Below, piece after piece: positions 24,602 through 34,463 of a stretch of 64,000 bases of DNA (position 1 is the stretch's first letter; the number at the start of each line of letters is the position of its first letter). Source of the DNA: Saprospiraceae bacterium (GTDB lineage Bacteria; Bacteroidota; Bacteroidia; Chitinophagales; Saprospiraceae); the NCBI GenBank assembly GCA_041392805.1, contig JAWKLJ010000001.1:3100001-3164000 (forward strand), given 5' to 3'. Under the pieces are notes generated by a model that was not told the origin of the DNA, made no database searches, and worked only from the letters and a program-made list of their open reading frames with translations. Made by a program: the position numbers and the translations under genes.

Positions 24602-27349
24602 ATGAGGCCAATCAACAATCAGGAAAATCGAAAAGGCTGGAGCAGACGACCGATGTCCTTCGGTTTAAATAGTGTATATATAATTAGTGTGGCGATATTG
24701 GGATTGGTCGCCTGTGCCGAAAAGGAAGTTGACTTCAATGCGGATATTCGCCCCATATTGAATGAACGATGTGTAAGCTGCCACGGCGGCGTCAAACGAT
24801 CGGGCGGTTTTGGATTGGTCTTTAGGGAAAATGCTTTGAAGGAGACGGAGAACGGCAAGATAGGTATTGTACCCGGGAAGCCAACACAAAGCGAAATGTA
24901 CCGACGGATCATACATGCTGACCCAGAAATGCGCATGCCGCTGGATGAAGCACCATTGAAAAAAGAGGAAATTGCACTTATAAAAAAATGGATAGCACAG
25001 GGTGCTAAATGGGAAGAACATTGGGCTTACCTTCCTCCCAAAACACAAACCCCACCGCAAGTAGCCTCAGCTTGGATTCGGAATGATATCGATCGGTTTG
25101 TGTTGGAAAAAATCTTGGCACATGGCTTAACTCCTTCTTCCGAAGCAGATCGTACAACCTTGGTCAGAAGGCTTTTTCTCGACCTGATCGGCTTGCCGCC
25201 CACTCCTGAAGAACTTCAAACCTTCCTGCAAGATCAATCGGAAGGTGCTTATGAAAACTTGGTCGATTACCTTTTGGTTTCCCCTCATTATGGAGAACAT
25301 TGGGCTAGCATGTGGCTGGATTTGGCGAGGTATGCCGATTCTTTTGGATATTCCAGCGATTTGAACCGCGAGATTTGGAAATACCGGGATTGGGTGATCA
25401 ATGCCCTCAATGCCGATATGCCTTTTGACCAATTTACCATCGACCAATTGGCTGGCGATTTGTTGCCTGAAGCTTCCATCGACCAACTGGTTGCGACGGC
25501 TTTTCACCGAAACAGCATGACCAATGGCGAGGGTGGGGCTTACCATGAAGAGTTTAGAAATGCCGCTGTGATTGACCGCGTCAATACCACCTGGGAGACC
25601 TGGCAGGCAACGACAATGGGCTGTGTACAATGCCATAACCACCCTTATGATCCGATCAAACAAACTGATTTTTACGCTTCTTTTGCCCTTTTTAACAATA
25701 CCAATGATCGGAATCTTATTGCTGAATTTCCCGTCCTCAAAACCTTGGAGCCAGTAGCGGAAGCACAGCTTGAGGACATCAAAAAATGGATCATAGCGCA
25801 TGGCACCGCACAAGAAGCCAGTCAGGTCGAAAAAATGATACTGGCGCATGAGCCTAAGATCGTGCCTACCGATTTCAGTGAAACAGACAAAGTGAAATTT
25901 CTCAATCGGATCGGGGATGATTACATGAGCGTGTATGATAGCGCATTCATCAAGATTCCAGCCGTTGATTTGGGGCAAATAGATAAGATTTACCTCCATT
26001 ACTTGCAATATACGCCAAAGGAAGGACTGGTTCAGCTTAGATTGGATAGCCCAGATGGCCAGTTAATCGGACAGGCCACGCTGAGGAAAACAAAGGGCCT
26101 AGCCATTTTACCCATCGCATTAACGACAACAGCGAAGCAGGGTGATGTCTATGTTACGATTAGTAGTGAGGCGGAAGGCTTTGAAAGTAGAATAGATGGG
26201 ATTGTATTAAGTCCCAGACTTTCTGGCTCAACCCAGCCTGATTACGCTGAAATTCGAGCGCGTATAGATAGTCTAATGAATGCGAAACCAAAGTATACCA
26301 CTCCCATAATGGTAGAGCGGCCATCTGCCTATCGCCGCAAGACCCAACTCTTCGAAAGAGGCAATTGGTTAGTCAAAGGGCAAGAGGTAAACCCCGATAT
26401 TCCCGAGCTTTTTAATGAAAAAAAAGTACCCTATGAAGACCGATTGGCCTTGGCTAAGTGGCTGGTCAGTGAAGAAAACCCCTTGACAGGGAGGGTGGCA
26501 GTCAATCGGATTTGGGGTCGACTTTTCGGAAAGGGCATCGTGCAAAGTATGGAAGATTTTGGGACCATGGGGGATTTACCTAGTCATCCGGCCTTATTGG
26601 ACTGGTTGGCCTTACAGTTTTCCCATGAACAAGGCTGGCAGTTCAAAAACCTGATAAAAGCCATCGTGATGTCCGCTACTTATCGACAAAGTTCGAAAAT
26701 TGACGCCATAGCCTTGGAAAAAGACCCCAATAATGTTTGGCTGGCTCGGAGCCCCCGGAAAAGGCTAACGGCCGAGCAAGTCCGGGATCAAGCGCTGGCT
26801 GTATCTGGCCTATTGAGTCGAAAAATGTATGGCCCCAGTGTGATGCCTAGTCAACCAGATGGCATCTGGAAAGTCTCTTTTAGCAATGCGAAATGGGAAA
26901 CCAGTGAAGGAGAAGACCGCTACCGAAGGGCCATTTATACCTTTATTAAACGCTCTGCGCCCTATCCCTCCTTCATTACGTTTGATGCAGCAGGTAGAGA
27001 GGTATGCCTATCGAGAAGAATTACCACCAATACCCCTTTACAGGCCCTGGTTACCTTGAATGATCCGGTGTTTTTTGATGCGGCCAGGGCCTTGGCGCAA
27101 AAAATAATGAAAAAAAGTGCTCCTTCATCCTCTCTGCTGTCGGATGCTTACAACTTAATGATGGGCAAAGCCCCCTCTGCCAAACAAATGGAAGTATTGG
27201 AGCGCCTGTACCAGGAAACCAAGCAATATTATACAGAAAACCAAGCCGAGGCTTTTGAGATCGCCCTTTCGGAAAACATAGAACTAGCCGTGTACACCAT
27301 TGTGGCCAATAGCCTGATGAACATGGATGAATTCATCGTAAAAAGCTAA
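24602..27349 (+). CDS. PSD1/PSC1 protein with DUF1549 and DUF1553 (cytochrome-like)
   Basis: 915 residues (898 if the ATG at 24653, just before the hydrophobic VYIISVAILGLVACAE, is used). A c-type heme motif CVSCH lies near residue 57 within the planctomycete cytochrome C-like domain (DFNADIRPIL). DUF1549 follows (DRFVLEKILAHGL, LFLDLIGLPPTPEE, DLARYADSFGY), with a second CVQCH motif (CNNHPYDP-like: CVQCHNHPYDPI), then DUF1553 (NPLTGRVAVNRIWGRLFGKGIV, SPRKRLTAEQVRDQALAVSGLL). The protein is exported and always occurs with DUF1501, as here 6 bp downstream. Its biochemical role is not established. Confidence 0.9.
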   Translation: MRPINNQENRKGWSRRPMSFGLNSVYIISVAILGLVACAEKEVDFNADIRPILNERCVSCHGGVKRSGGFGLVFRENALKETENGKIGIVPGKPTQSEMYRRIIHADPEMRMPLDEAPLKKEEIALIKKWIAQGAKWEEHWAYLPPKTQTPPQVASAWIRNDIDRFVLEKILAHGLTPSSEADRTTLVRRLFLDLIGLPPTPEELQTFLQDQSEGAYENLVDYLLVSPHYGEHWASMWLDLARYADSFGYSSDLNREIWKYRDWVINALNADMPFDQFTIDQLAGDLLPEASIDQLVATAFHRNSMTNGEGGAYHEEFRNAAVIDRVNTTWETWQATTMGCVQCHNHPYDPIKQTDFYASFALFNNTNDRNLIAEFPVLKTLEPVAEAQLEDIKKWIIAHGTAQEASQVEKMILAHEPKIVPTDFSETDKVKFLNRIGDDYMSVYDSAFIKIPAVDLGQIDKIYLHYLQYTPKEGLVQLRLDSPDGQLIGQATLRKTKGLAILPIALTTTAKQGDVYVTISSEAEGFESRIDGIVLSPRLSGSTQPDYAEIRARIDSLMNAKPKYTTPIMVERPSAYRRKTQLFERGNWLVKGQEVNPDIPELFNEKKVPYEDRLALAKWLVSEENPLTGRVAVNRIWGRLFGKGIVQSMEDFGTMGDLPSHPALLDWLALQFSHEQGWQFKNLIKAIVMSATYRQSSKIDAIALEKDPNNVWLARSPRKRLTAEQVRDQALAVSGLLSRKMYGPSVMPSQPDGIWKVSFSNAKWETSEGEDRYRRAIYTFIKRSAPYPSFITFDAAGREVCLSRRITTNTPLQALVTLNDPVFFDAARALAQKIMKKSAPSSSLLSDAYNLMMGKAPSAKQMEVLERLYQETKQYYTENQAEAFEIALSENIELAVYTIVANSLMNMDEFIVKS

Positions 27350-27355
27350 TCGCTT

Positions 27356-28825
27356 ATGGACGCCTTTAACGAATTTAGAATACGACAATTACAGCTAAGC
27401 ACGCGCCGCCATTTTCTCAAAAAATGTACGACGGGCCTAGGTATGCTTACCTTGGGTTCTTTCCTGGGGGGCGATTCCCTGTGGGGGCAGCCTCATTTGA
27501 CAAATGACATGAGGAGACCATCTTTGCCCCATTTTGCCCCCAAAGTAAAGCGGGTGATTTACCTGCATATGACCGGCGGGCCATCTCAATTGGAGCTGTT
27601 CGATTATAAACCAGACCTACAAAAGCTGCACAACCAGGACTGCCCCGATTCCTTTCTGGAAGGCAAACGATTTGCCTTTATTCAAGGAAAGCCTAAAATG
27701 CTGGGCCCACAACAGCCGTTCAAGCAATATGGCGATTCTGGCGCCTTTGTTTCTGATGCTCTACCGCTCTTTAGCAAACACGTAGATGAGGTAACCATGT
27801 TGAAGGCCATGTATACGGATGAATTTAACCACGCCCCGGCCCAGCTTTTTTTGCAGACGGGGAGTGCACGGGTGGGGCGACCAAGCATGGGCGCCTGGCT
27901 GAGCTATGGCTTAGGATCTGAAAATGAAAATTTGCCTTCCTTCATGGTCTTGGTATCGGGCGGAAAAGACCCTGATGCGGGTAAAAACGGATGGGGAAGT
28001 GGTTTTTTGCCCTCCGAATACCAGGGCGTTCAATGCCGAAGTTCAGGTGACCCCATTTTGTACGTCTCTAATCCTTACGGTATGAGTCGCGACATGCGGG
28101 GCAAATCCATTGCAGCGATTAATGAGTTAAATAGACTGGAGCATGAAGAAATGGGCGATCCGGAAGTGCTGTCGCGGATTGCTCAATACGAAATGGCTTA
28201 TAAAATGCAAGTTTCGGTCCCGGAGGTAATGGACATCTCAAAAGAGCCGGCCTATATCCATCAAATGTATGGGACGGAGCCCGGCAAAACCTCCTTTGCC
28301 AACAATTGTTTGCTGGCGCGGCGCCTCCTGGAGCAGGGGGTCCGGTTCGTGCAACTGTACGACTGGGGCTGGGATATGCACGGCACGCAGCCATCAGAGG
28401 ACCTGGGCGCAGGCATGACCGAGAAATGCCAATTGATTGACCGACCGATCGCTGCACTACTGGAAGACCTAAAGCAACGCGGACTGATGGAAGACACCTT
28501 GGTCGTATGGGGCGGGGAGTTCGGGCGTACCCCTATGCGGGAAAACCGGGGCGGGCAAACCATGAGCTTCCAGGGAAGAGACCACCATGCCGAAGCTTTT
28601 ACCATTTGGCTGGCCGGTGCTGGACTGAAAAAGGGTTTTTCTTTTGGCGAAACGGATGACATTGGTTATTTCGGCGTAAAAGACAGAACCCATGTCCATG
28701 ACCTACAAGCGACGATCCTCCATTTGTTGGGCATTGACCATGAGCGATTTACTTATCCTTTCCAGGGCAGAAATTATCGCTTGACGGATGTGCATGGGTC
28801 GGTGGTGAAGGATATTTTGACTTAG
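27356..28825 (+). CDS. DUF1501 Tat-exported protein
   Basis: 489 residues. The Tat signal is STRRHFLKKCTTGLGMLTLGSF. The mature protein contains YLHMTGGPSQLELFDYKP, DEFNHAPAQLF, a central GSENENLPSFMVL and the C-terminal VWGGEFGRTPM and GRDHHAEAFTIWLAGAGLKKG, all typical of DUF1501, which has an alkaline-phosphatase/sulfatase-like fold. It starts 6 bp after the DUF1553 gene and is surely co-transcribed. The pair is abundant in Planctomycetes and in polysaccharide-rich habitats; a hydrolytic role is plausible but unproven. Confidence 0.9.
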   Translation: MDAFNEFRIRQLQLSTRRHFLKKCTTGLGMLTLGSFLGGDSLWGQPHLTNDMRRPSLPHFAPKVKRVIYLHMTGGPSQLELFDYKPDLQKLHNQDCPDSFLEGKRFAFIQGKPKMLGPQQPFKQYGDSGAFVSDALPLFSKHVDEVTMLKAMYTDEFNHAPAQLFLQTGSARVGRPSMGAWLSYGLGSENENLPSFMVLVSGGKDPDAGKNGWGSGFLPSEYQGVQCRSSGDPILYVSNPYGMSRDMRGKSIAAINELNRLEHEEMGDPEVLSRIAQYEMAYKMQVSVPEVMDISKEPAYIHQMYGTEPGKTSFANNCLLARRLLEQGVRFVQLYDWGWDMHGTQPSEDLGAGMTEKCQLIDRPIAALLEDLKQRGLMEDTLVVWGGEFGRTPMRENRGGQTMSFQGRDHHAEAFTIWLAGAGLKKGFSFGETDDIGYFGVKDRTHVHDLQATILHLLGIDHERFTYPFQGRNYRLTDVHGSVVKDILT

Positions 28826-28891
28826 TTTTTTTTGGACGCGGAGGTATTGGAGATTTAGAGGTAGTGGAGGGGCTGGATGATGGCTTTTTTG

Positions 28892-29611
28892 TTATCCCAA
28901 CGCATCAAACACCTGTTTCTTATAACTAACCCCAATGGGTATTTCCCTGTCTTTAATTTCAATATCATGCGCGGTGTAAGCCGTAATCTTGGCTGAGTTA
29001 ACAATATATGAACGATGTACCCGTAAAAAAGAGGCGGGCAATTTCTCCTCAAATTCACTGATTTTCTCTTTGGTTATAATGTTTTCTTCGATGGTATGGA
29101 TACGAATGTAATCTTTGATGCTTTCGATATACAGGATATGGTCGAACCAGACCTTAATGTGTTTTTTGTTGGCATTGACGTAGACAAAACCATCAGAAGG
29201 CAGCGTAGCCAAAGGCGTTGAAACAGGAGGAATGGCCGCCGCTTTTGGCGAAATGCTGTTCATGTATTTGTTGATGGCTTTAAAAAAGCGGGTGAAGGTA
29301 ATTGGTTTCAACAAGTAGTCAATCACCGCTAATTCGTAGCTTTCAACAGCATATTGACGGTAGGCCGTGGTAAAAATGATGCTGGGCGGATGTTGTAAGG
29401 ATTTGACAAACTCAATACCCGTCAATACCGGCATTTGAATATCGAGAAACAATAAATCAACCGGTTCTTTTTTTAGCACTTCGAATGCCTCCAATGCATT
29501 TTGGCAACTGGCTACAATTTCAAGGTTTGGCAGTTGCGCAATATGCGTTTGGATAAGCTTTATGGCTAATGGCTCATCATCGACAATCAGGCATTTGATG
29601 GGCTTATTCAT
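28892..29611 (-). CDS. LytTR-family response regulator
   Basis: 239 residues: an N-terminal receiver with the acidic pair D11/D12 and phospho-acceptor D57 in LLFLDIQMP, then a LytTR DNA-binding domain (FVYVNANKKHIKVWFDHILYIESIKDYIRIHT, LPASFLRVHRSYIVN). Its start overlaps the end of the pseudo-histidine kinase gene by 4 bp, showing translational coupling. It should be phosphorylated by the intact kinase two genes upstream. Target promoters are unknown. Confidence 0.92.
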   Translation of the reverse strand: MNKPIKCLIVDDEPLAIKLIQTHIAQLPNLEIVASCQNALEAFEVLKKEPVDLLFLDIQMPVLTGIEFVKSLQHPPSIIFTTAYRQYAVESYELAVIDYLLKPITFTRFFKAINKYMNSISPKAAAIPPVSTPLATLPSDGFVYVNANKKHIKVWFDHILYIESIKDYIRIHTIEENIITKEKISEFEEKLPASFLRVHRSYIVNSAKITAYTAHDIEIKDREIPIGVSYKKQVFDALG

Positions 29612-30663
29612 AAGGTTAAATTTAAATTTACGCGGTAAGCATGGGCCGTTTGTTCGACGACATAATGGTGTTGGTCCGGATAGATTAAGGTCAGTTGTCG
29701 TCGAATATTGGCTTCTTCATCGTTGGCACCTTTAAGAGATAGCAACCTTGAATGGGTTTTCGTAATATCAAGATGGAGGTGCTGATCTTCCACTTTCAGG
29801 AGCATTTGAATGTTAATGGTGTCATTCTTCTCCGTGGAGCGATAGGTGAACACATTTTCCAGTATAGATAATAACAGCAGTGGTGCGATCATTATATCAG
29901 TTGCTATCTGCTGCTGAAAAGACACCTCCAATTGATCTCCGTAGCGAAAGGTTTCCAGTTCAAGGAAGGTTTGCATCAGTTCGATTTCCTTGCTAAGGAG
30001 AACCGTAGGTGTGTGAGATTGATAGAGCATATAGTCGAGCATTTCCGAAAGCTTAGCCACCACCTCTGGCGCATGATCTGACTTTTGGAGACTCAATTGA
30101 TACAAATTTTGCAAGGTATTAGAAAGAAACCTGGGGTGGATTTGGGCTTTTAACAAATTCAATTCAGCCTGCACTTTTTCTTTTTGCAGGGTTTCAAACC
30201 GTTGCTTGCCCTCATACCGCTGTTTGACCAGCTTGATACTGGCCATAATCAAAGGCGGCAAATAAAGCCAAACGATATAAAACGAGGAAGCTTCCTGGAA
30301 GCCAAAGAGAATATCAAAAACCGAATCGGGTTGTTGATCCCAACCCAAAATGGGTATCACCCCATAGTCGTCTAAAAAATGGCTTGCCACAGCGAGCACA
30401 TAGGAACTCATGATAAAGGAGAGGATAAAGGAGACATATTTCTTTTTTAAAATCAATTGTGGAATCTGGTAGTAGATCAACAAATAAGCTGCTATGATCT
30501 GAGGCGGCAGAAATAGGAGCTTGAGGACCAAAGAAACATAAATTGATTGGTTAAAAGCCGTAGCCATGATTGGATAGGAAACAACTACTGCCACCCAAAA
30601 CAGTACATGGGTTAGCACCCTATTTTGTAATATGTTATCAATTATGCTTGTTTTAGTTTCCAT
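29608..30663 (-). CDS. Pseudo-histidine kinase, LytS type (degenerate paralogue)
   Basis: 351 residues, collinear with the kinase encoded just upstream (four N-terminal membrane segments, then a coiled linker FETLQKEK). The catalytic residues are replaced: the phospho-acceptor motif QIHPHFLFN is QIHPRFLSN, putting Arg at position 178; the N-box ENAFKHG is ENVFTYR; and the glycine-rich GIGVNNIKRQL is reduced to EEANIRRQL. It therefore should neither bind ATP normally nor autophosphorylate. It overlaps its neighbours by 1 bp and 4 bp, so all three products are made together. It may be an allosteric partner of the intact kinase (inference). Confidence 0.88.
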   Translation of the reverse strand: METKTSIIDNILQNRVLTHVLFWVAVVVSYPIMATAFNQSIYVSLVLKLLFLPPQIIAAYLLIYYQIPQLILKKKYVSFILSFIMSSYVLAVASHFLDDYGVIPILGWDQQPDSVFDILFGFQEASSFYIVWLYLPPLIMASIKLVKQRYEGKQRFETLQKEKVQAELNLLKAQIHPRFLSNTLQNLYQLSLQKSDHAPEVVAKLSEMLDYMLYQSHTPTVLLSKEIELMQTFLELETFRYGDQLEVSFQQQIATDIMIAPLLLLSILENVFTYRSTEKNDTINIQMLLKVEDQHLHLDITKTHSRLLSLKGANDEEANIRRQLTLIYPDQHHYVVEQTAHAYRVNLNLTL

Positions 30664-31760
30664 CAGATGGCCAGTTGTAGGGACTTTACATACAATTGGA
30701 CCTGGAGGGTGACCTCATAAGTATCCGCTTGCTCATTTGTTGTTAATTCGTAGTGATTGGGATAGATCAATTCCAGTTGTCGTTTGATATTATTTACACC
30801 AATCCCTTTTTTATAGCTGGTGCTATCCATTTGAGCGACCCTCGCTTTGGTATTAAATACCTTAAAGTAGAGTTGTTTATTTTCTACCTGTAAATGAATA
30901 TGGATTTTGGGGTTCCCGATATCACCGCTTGCACCATGTTTAAAGGCATTTTCCACTATGGATAATAAGATCAGTGGCGCTATTTCCGATGCTGGGTCAT
31001 CTATTTCATGTTCAAAAATCAGCTCGAGTCTTTCGCCATAGCGCAATAGCTCCAGGTCAATATAATTGCGTAATAACTTTACCTCGTTGGTCACGAGCAC
31101 CCGACTCCCTTGGCATTGATTGAACATATAGTCTATGATATCAGATAATTGTAAGATAAGGGCAGGGGCGGTGTCAGACTTATAAAGCGTTAAAGTATAT
31201 AGATTATTGAGGGTATTGAACAAGAAGTGCGGATGGATTTGTGCCTTAAGAAAATTGAGTTCTGCCATGGCTTTTTCTTTTTGTAATTTTTCCATTTGTC
31301 GCTTCTCTTCAAAATGATCTTTAATAAACTTAACGATGAGGACGACGAACGGAATGAGATACACCCATAAGAGGTATTGTCCAAGCAAAGGGGCTATCTC
31401 CGTCAAGATGGGGATAAGGCGATCCTTGGGCAAATCGGCACCTAGGGTTGTTTCGTACACATAAATCTTTAAAATACGGGCTAGAACAGTTGTGAGGTAG
31501 ACGCTGACCACAAAAGAAACAGCAAACCTCAAGTACTTTTTCTGAAAAACCAGTTTGGGTATTTGATAATAAATCAACCAATAGGTCGCAATAATTTGTG
31601 GGGGTAAATAGCAGAGCTTGTTGATGAGTAGCTCATCAAGCGGATTCCCCCAAAGCCCTCCATAGATGACCCAGACGACTACAATACCCACCCATCCCAA
31701 CACATGAGTGAGGACTCTATTGGCCAGTATCTTATCTATAATGGTGACTCTTTCTTTCAT
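30663..31760 (-). CDS. Sensor histidine kinase, LytS type (intact)
   Basis: 365 residues with four membrane segments (about residues 16-36, 50-66, 78-100, 122-145), a short helical linker and a His_kinase domain carrying QIHPHFLFN (H178), the N-box ENAFKHG and the G-box GIGVNNIKRQL. All residues needed for activity are present. It is first in the three-gene operon kinase, pseudo-kinase, LytTR regulator. The signal sensed is unknown. A dispersed short element lies just upstream (31777-31906). Confidence 0.92.
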   Translation of the reverse strand: MKERVTIIDKILANRVLTHVLGWVGIVVVWVIYGGLWGNPLDELLINKLCYLPPQIIATYWLIYYQIPKLVFQKKYLRFAVSFVVSVYLTTVLARILKIYVYETTLGADLPKDRLIPILTEIAPLLGQYLLWVYLIPFVVLIVKFIKDHFEEKRQMEKLQKEKAMAELNFLKAQIHPHFLFNTLNNLYTLTLYKSDTAPALILQLSDIIDYMFNQCQGSRVLVTNEVKLLRNYIDLELLRYGERLELIFEHEIDDPASEIAPLILLSIVENAFKHGASGDIGNPKIHIHLQVENKQLYFKVFNTKARVAQMDSTSYKKGIGVNNIKRQLELIYPNHYELTTNEQADTYEVTLQVQLYVKSLQLAI

Positions 31761-31776
31761 TCTTTCTAATACTTTG

Positions 31777-31906
31777 GGACTATTGACGCTTTTGGTAATC
31801 CTCCGTTTTCCAGGCTAGAAATGGGAAGTCGGAAGTGGGAAAATTGCGCTCCTGAGCCTTTCCGCCTTCCGATTTCCGCCTTCATAACAGCGAGTGTCAA
31901 AAGTCC
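31777..31906 (+). mobile_element. Dispersed short element, copy B (MITE-like)
   Basis: Ends GGACTATTGACGCTTTTGG (left) and, on the other strand, GGACTTTTGACACTCGC (right). Internal blocks CCGTTTTCCAGGCTAG, GGGAAGTCGGAAG and CTTTCCGCCTTCC recur in the copy at 38606-38754 and, inverted, at 18685-18875. It lies 17 bp upstream of the start codon of the kinase gene, in its promoter region. Confidence 0.7.
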
Positions 31907-32123
31907 AGAATACTTCTTTCTGCCAAAATACAGTTTCTAGGCTATTCCCACCCAAATATCGCCGAATTGAGCGTTCCTACCCCTGATTTGTCCAAAACTA
32001 TGGCCCAATACACTAAGCGCCCTAGACGAAGATTCCAGCATGCGTTAATCCCCATCTGTCGCTTTTCGAAAAAAGGACTTTCTTTTTGGTGCAACTTTGG
32101 GTCATCAAAAAAAAAGAATTGAC

Positions 32124-33524
32124 ATGAAAAAGCTAATGTATTCTTTAATCCTTTTTATAAGTTTATCCACCGTTGCCGGACAAGCGCAAATGGCTAAAAC
32201 AAGGCAGGATTGCCAAGTGATAAGCGCAAAGGCAGATACCATCCTCCATCAATATGTTGAACTAGGCGATTTTGTAGGTGTATCCGCTGGTGTTTTTTAT
32301 CAAGATACGGTGCTTTGGATGAATGGGGCTGGGTTTAAAGATTTAGCCAATAAAAAGAGTGCAGAATATGACATGCTCCACCGCATTGCTTCCATTACCA
32401 AACCGATGACTGCCATCGCCGTTATGCAGTTGGTTGAACAAAAGTTGATCGATTTGGATGTGCCTATTCAACAGTATTTACCCAAATATCCACGGCACAA
32501 AGAGGGCGACATCACCATCAGGCATTTGCTCAACCATACTTCTGGTATTGGGGCATATAAAAGTAATAAAGAAGCTTTCCCATCTAAACACTACGCTAGT
32601 TTGGAAGATGCGTTAGGTCTTTTTAAAAATCGAAAATTGAAACACCAACCAGGGACAGCCTATCTGTATACCACTTATGGCTATACGCTTATTGGTGCTA
32701 TCCTTGAAAAAGTCACCGGCCAAAAATATGCGGATTACATGCAGCAGCATATCTGGGGACCTGCGGGGATGACACACACTAGTCTTGAGATCGTAGGACA
32801 ATCCTATCCGAATAAAGCCAGTCTTTACAAAAAGAATAAAAAAGGTCAATTCACACCCGATAAGCAAACGGACCTCAGTGTGAAATACCCAGGCGGCGGA
32901 GTATTATCAACAGTGCCAGACCTCTTGCGCTTTGGTCAAGCAGTGTTAGATAATCAACTGATTACGGCCGAGACACTCGAATTGATGCGTATGCCTGCAA
33001 ACGTGGAATGGAAAAGCACGCCCTATGGTATGGGCTGGTTTGTGGTAAATGACCCGATCTATGGCCGCATTGTCCGCCATGGCGGCCGCCAATCAGGGAC
33101 GAATACCTATCTGAGTATTTTCCTGGATCAGCGTTTAGTCGTGGCCGTGATAGCCAACGATTATGATTCTGCAGGTGGGGTCGGGGGCCTGCATAAAGAT
33201 TTATATGAATTGGTATTAGATCCAGCAAAAAGAGAGGCTCCTATTAGAAAAGTGATAAGCGTTTCGCCAAAAACACTGCAACCCTATTTAGGCAAGTACG
33301 ATTTTGGAAAAGGGCGAATATTGACTATTACCCAAGAAAATGGCCAATTGATGACGCAAATGACCGGCTATCCTCAAATACCTGTTTACCCCGAAGCCGA
33401 AAACAAATTCTTCTATCGGGCCTTCGACTCCCAATTGGTGTTTGAATTGAACGAGAAAAACGAATTGGTTAAAACCACTTACATCCAAAATGGAGCATCT
33501 ATTTTCCCAACAAAAATAAAATAA
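32124..33524 (+). CDS. Class C beta-lactamase-like serine hydrolase
   Basis: The ATG at 32124 starts a signal peptide (MKKLMYSLILFISLSTVAGQ), giving 466 residues. The active-site SITK (SxxK) follows HRIA; the second motif reads YTTYGYTL where class C enzymes have Y-S/A-N, so the Asn is a Thr; RHGGRQSG near residue 320 is the third, HGG-type motif. A C-terminal beta-barrel-like part (YLGKYDFGKGRILTI) is typical of DUF3471-like extensions. It is probably an exported esterase or peptidase. The next gene starts 6 bp after its stop. Confidence 0.85.
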   Translation: MKKLMYSLILFISLSTVAGQAQMAKTRQDCQVISAKADTILHQYVELGDFVGVSAGVFYQDTVLWMNGAGFKDLANKKSAEYDMLHRIASITKPMTAIAVMQLVEQKLIDLDVPIQQYLPKYPRHKEGDITIRHLLNHTSGIGAYKSNKEAFPSKHYASLEDALGLFKNRKLKHQPGTAYLYTTYGYTLIGAILEKVTGQKYADYMQQHIWGPAGMTHTSLEIVGQSYPNKASLYKKNKKGQFTPDKQTDLSVKYPGGGVLSTVPDLLRFGQAVLDNQLITAETLELMRMPANVEWKSTPYGMGWFVVNDPIYGRIVRHGGRQSGTNTYLSIFLDQRLVVAVIANDYDSAGGVGGLHKDLYELVLDPAKREAPIRKVISVSPKTLQPYLGKYDFGKGRILTITQENGQLMTQMTGYPQIPVYPEAENKFFYRAFDSQLVFELNEKNELVKTTYIQNGASIFPTKIK

Positions 33525-33530
33525 AGCACA

Positions 33531-34316
33531 ATGAATAGCCATCTAATTAAATACGTCATAATCAGCGCCTTATTACTGACCTTTATCAGTTGTACCCAAA
33601 ATGAAGGGAAGGAGATAGATGAACTAAAATATTCCTTTACGCCACCCAAGGAAGAAGCTAATACACCTAGGCCCAAGCCCATTCAAGTCAGGCAAAAAAC
33701 AATCCTTCCAGCAGGAATTATCACGCTAGACCCCGATCATGAAGTGAATCAAAGACATCCATATATTGAAACGCTTATGAAAAAGGACCTTTCTTTTTTG
33801 TCGACTGTATATAGGATTAATAAAGAAAATACCCCCGTCCAGCATGGCCCCACTGACATTATTACCCAAGCGGGCGGGAAGAATTCCTTGGTTTTTACAA
33901 TCAATGACCAAGGAACTATCCGATATGATACACTGCAAAATCGGGTCCATTTTGGTCAACCTAAAGCGAGTTTTCGCACCAAAGTCTATGAATATTTCCA
34001 CAAAATGAGGACACTATTTGTGGGCAAACGAGATTTGGAGGCCTACACTGTTACCGGCCGTCTTCCCCGTGGCGTTTACCACAGTGTAAATTATAAGCCT
34101 GCCACAAACCGCCTCTTTCTTACCTTTGGCCTCCTAAATAAACCATCTAAGGTTACGATTGAAATCGTTGACACGAAAGATCAGGTAATCGCCTCCATTA
34201 ATGATAAGGAATTGGCTATTGGTGAGCACCGTTGGGAATGGCAGGCAAAGGAAAAAAGGGCTTACCTTTTGAAAATCGAGATGGATGGGGAGGTGCTGCG
34301 GCAGTGGATGAGGTAG
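33531..34316 (+). CDS. Hypothetical lipoprotein
   Basis: 261 residues with a lipoprotein signal (IISALLLTFISCTQ, lipobox Cys). A Pro-rich spacer follows (TPRPKPIQVRQK). The C-terminal ~90 residues look like an Ig-like beta sandwich (FLTFGLLNKPSKVTIEIVDTKDQVI, IGEHRWEWQ). I do not recognise a family. It is 6 bp behind the serine hydrolase gene and probably co-transcribed. Immediately after its stop begins a repeat-rich non-coding stretch. Confidence 0.7.
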   Translation: MNSHLIKYVIISALLLTFISCTQNEGKEIDELKYSFTPPKEEANTPRPKPIQVRQKTILPAGIITLDPDHEVNQRHPYIETLMKKDLSFLSTVYRINKENTPVQHGPTDIITQAGGKNSLVFTINDQGTIRYDTLQNRVHFGQPKASFRTKVYEYFHKMRTLFVGKRDLEAYTVTGRLPRGVYHSVNYKPATNRLFLTFGLLNKPSKVTIEIVDTKDQVIASINDKELAIGEHRWEWQAKEKRAYLLKIEMDGEVLRQWMR

Positions 34317-34339
34317 GGGGATGGCGTTTGGGCAAGGGA

Positions 34340-34463
34340 AATGGCATTTCAATGGCAATCAAAATGGCAATATCAATATCTCCTGTGTCGCTGGGGCTTG
34401 CCCAACCTCCAATACCCTTACATTCAAATAAAACCTGGGCACCAATAGCTCTACCGATATTGA
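34340..34463 (+). repeat. Non-coding repeat related to 37145-37275
   Basis: It shares, in the same order and orientation, blocks of AATGGCA..TTTCAAT..CAAAATGGCAAT, then GTCGCTG, then CTGGGC..CCAATAGCTC with the segment upstream of the MutS-like gene. The two copies flank that gene as imperfect direct repeats about 2.8 kb apart. Confidence 0.5.

Noticed and set aside
32124..33524. True antibiotic-resistance beta-lactamase
   Set aside because: The second motif has Thr for Asn and the fold is shared with esterases and peptidases; resistance cannot be claimed.
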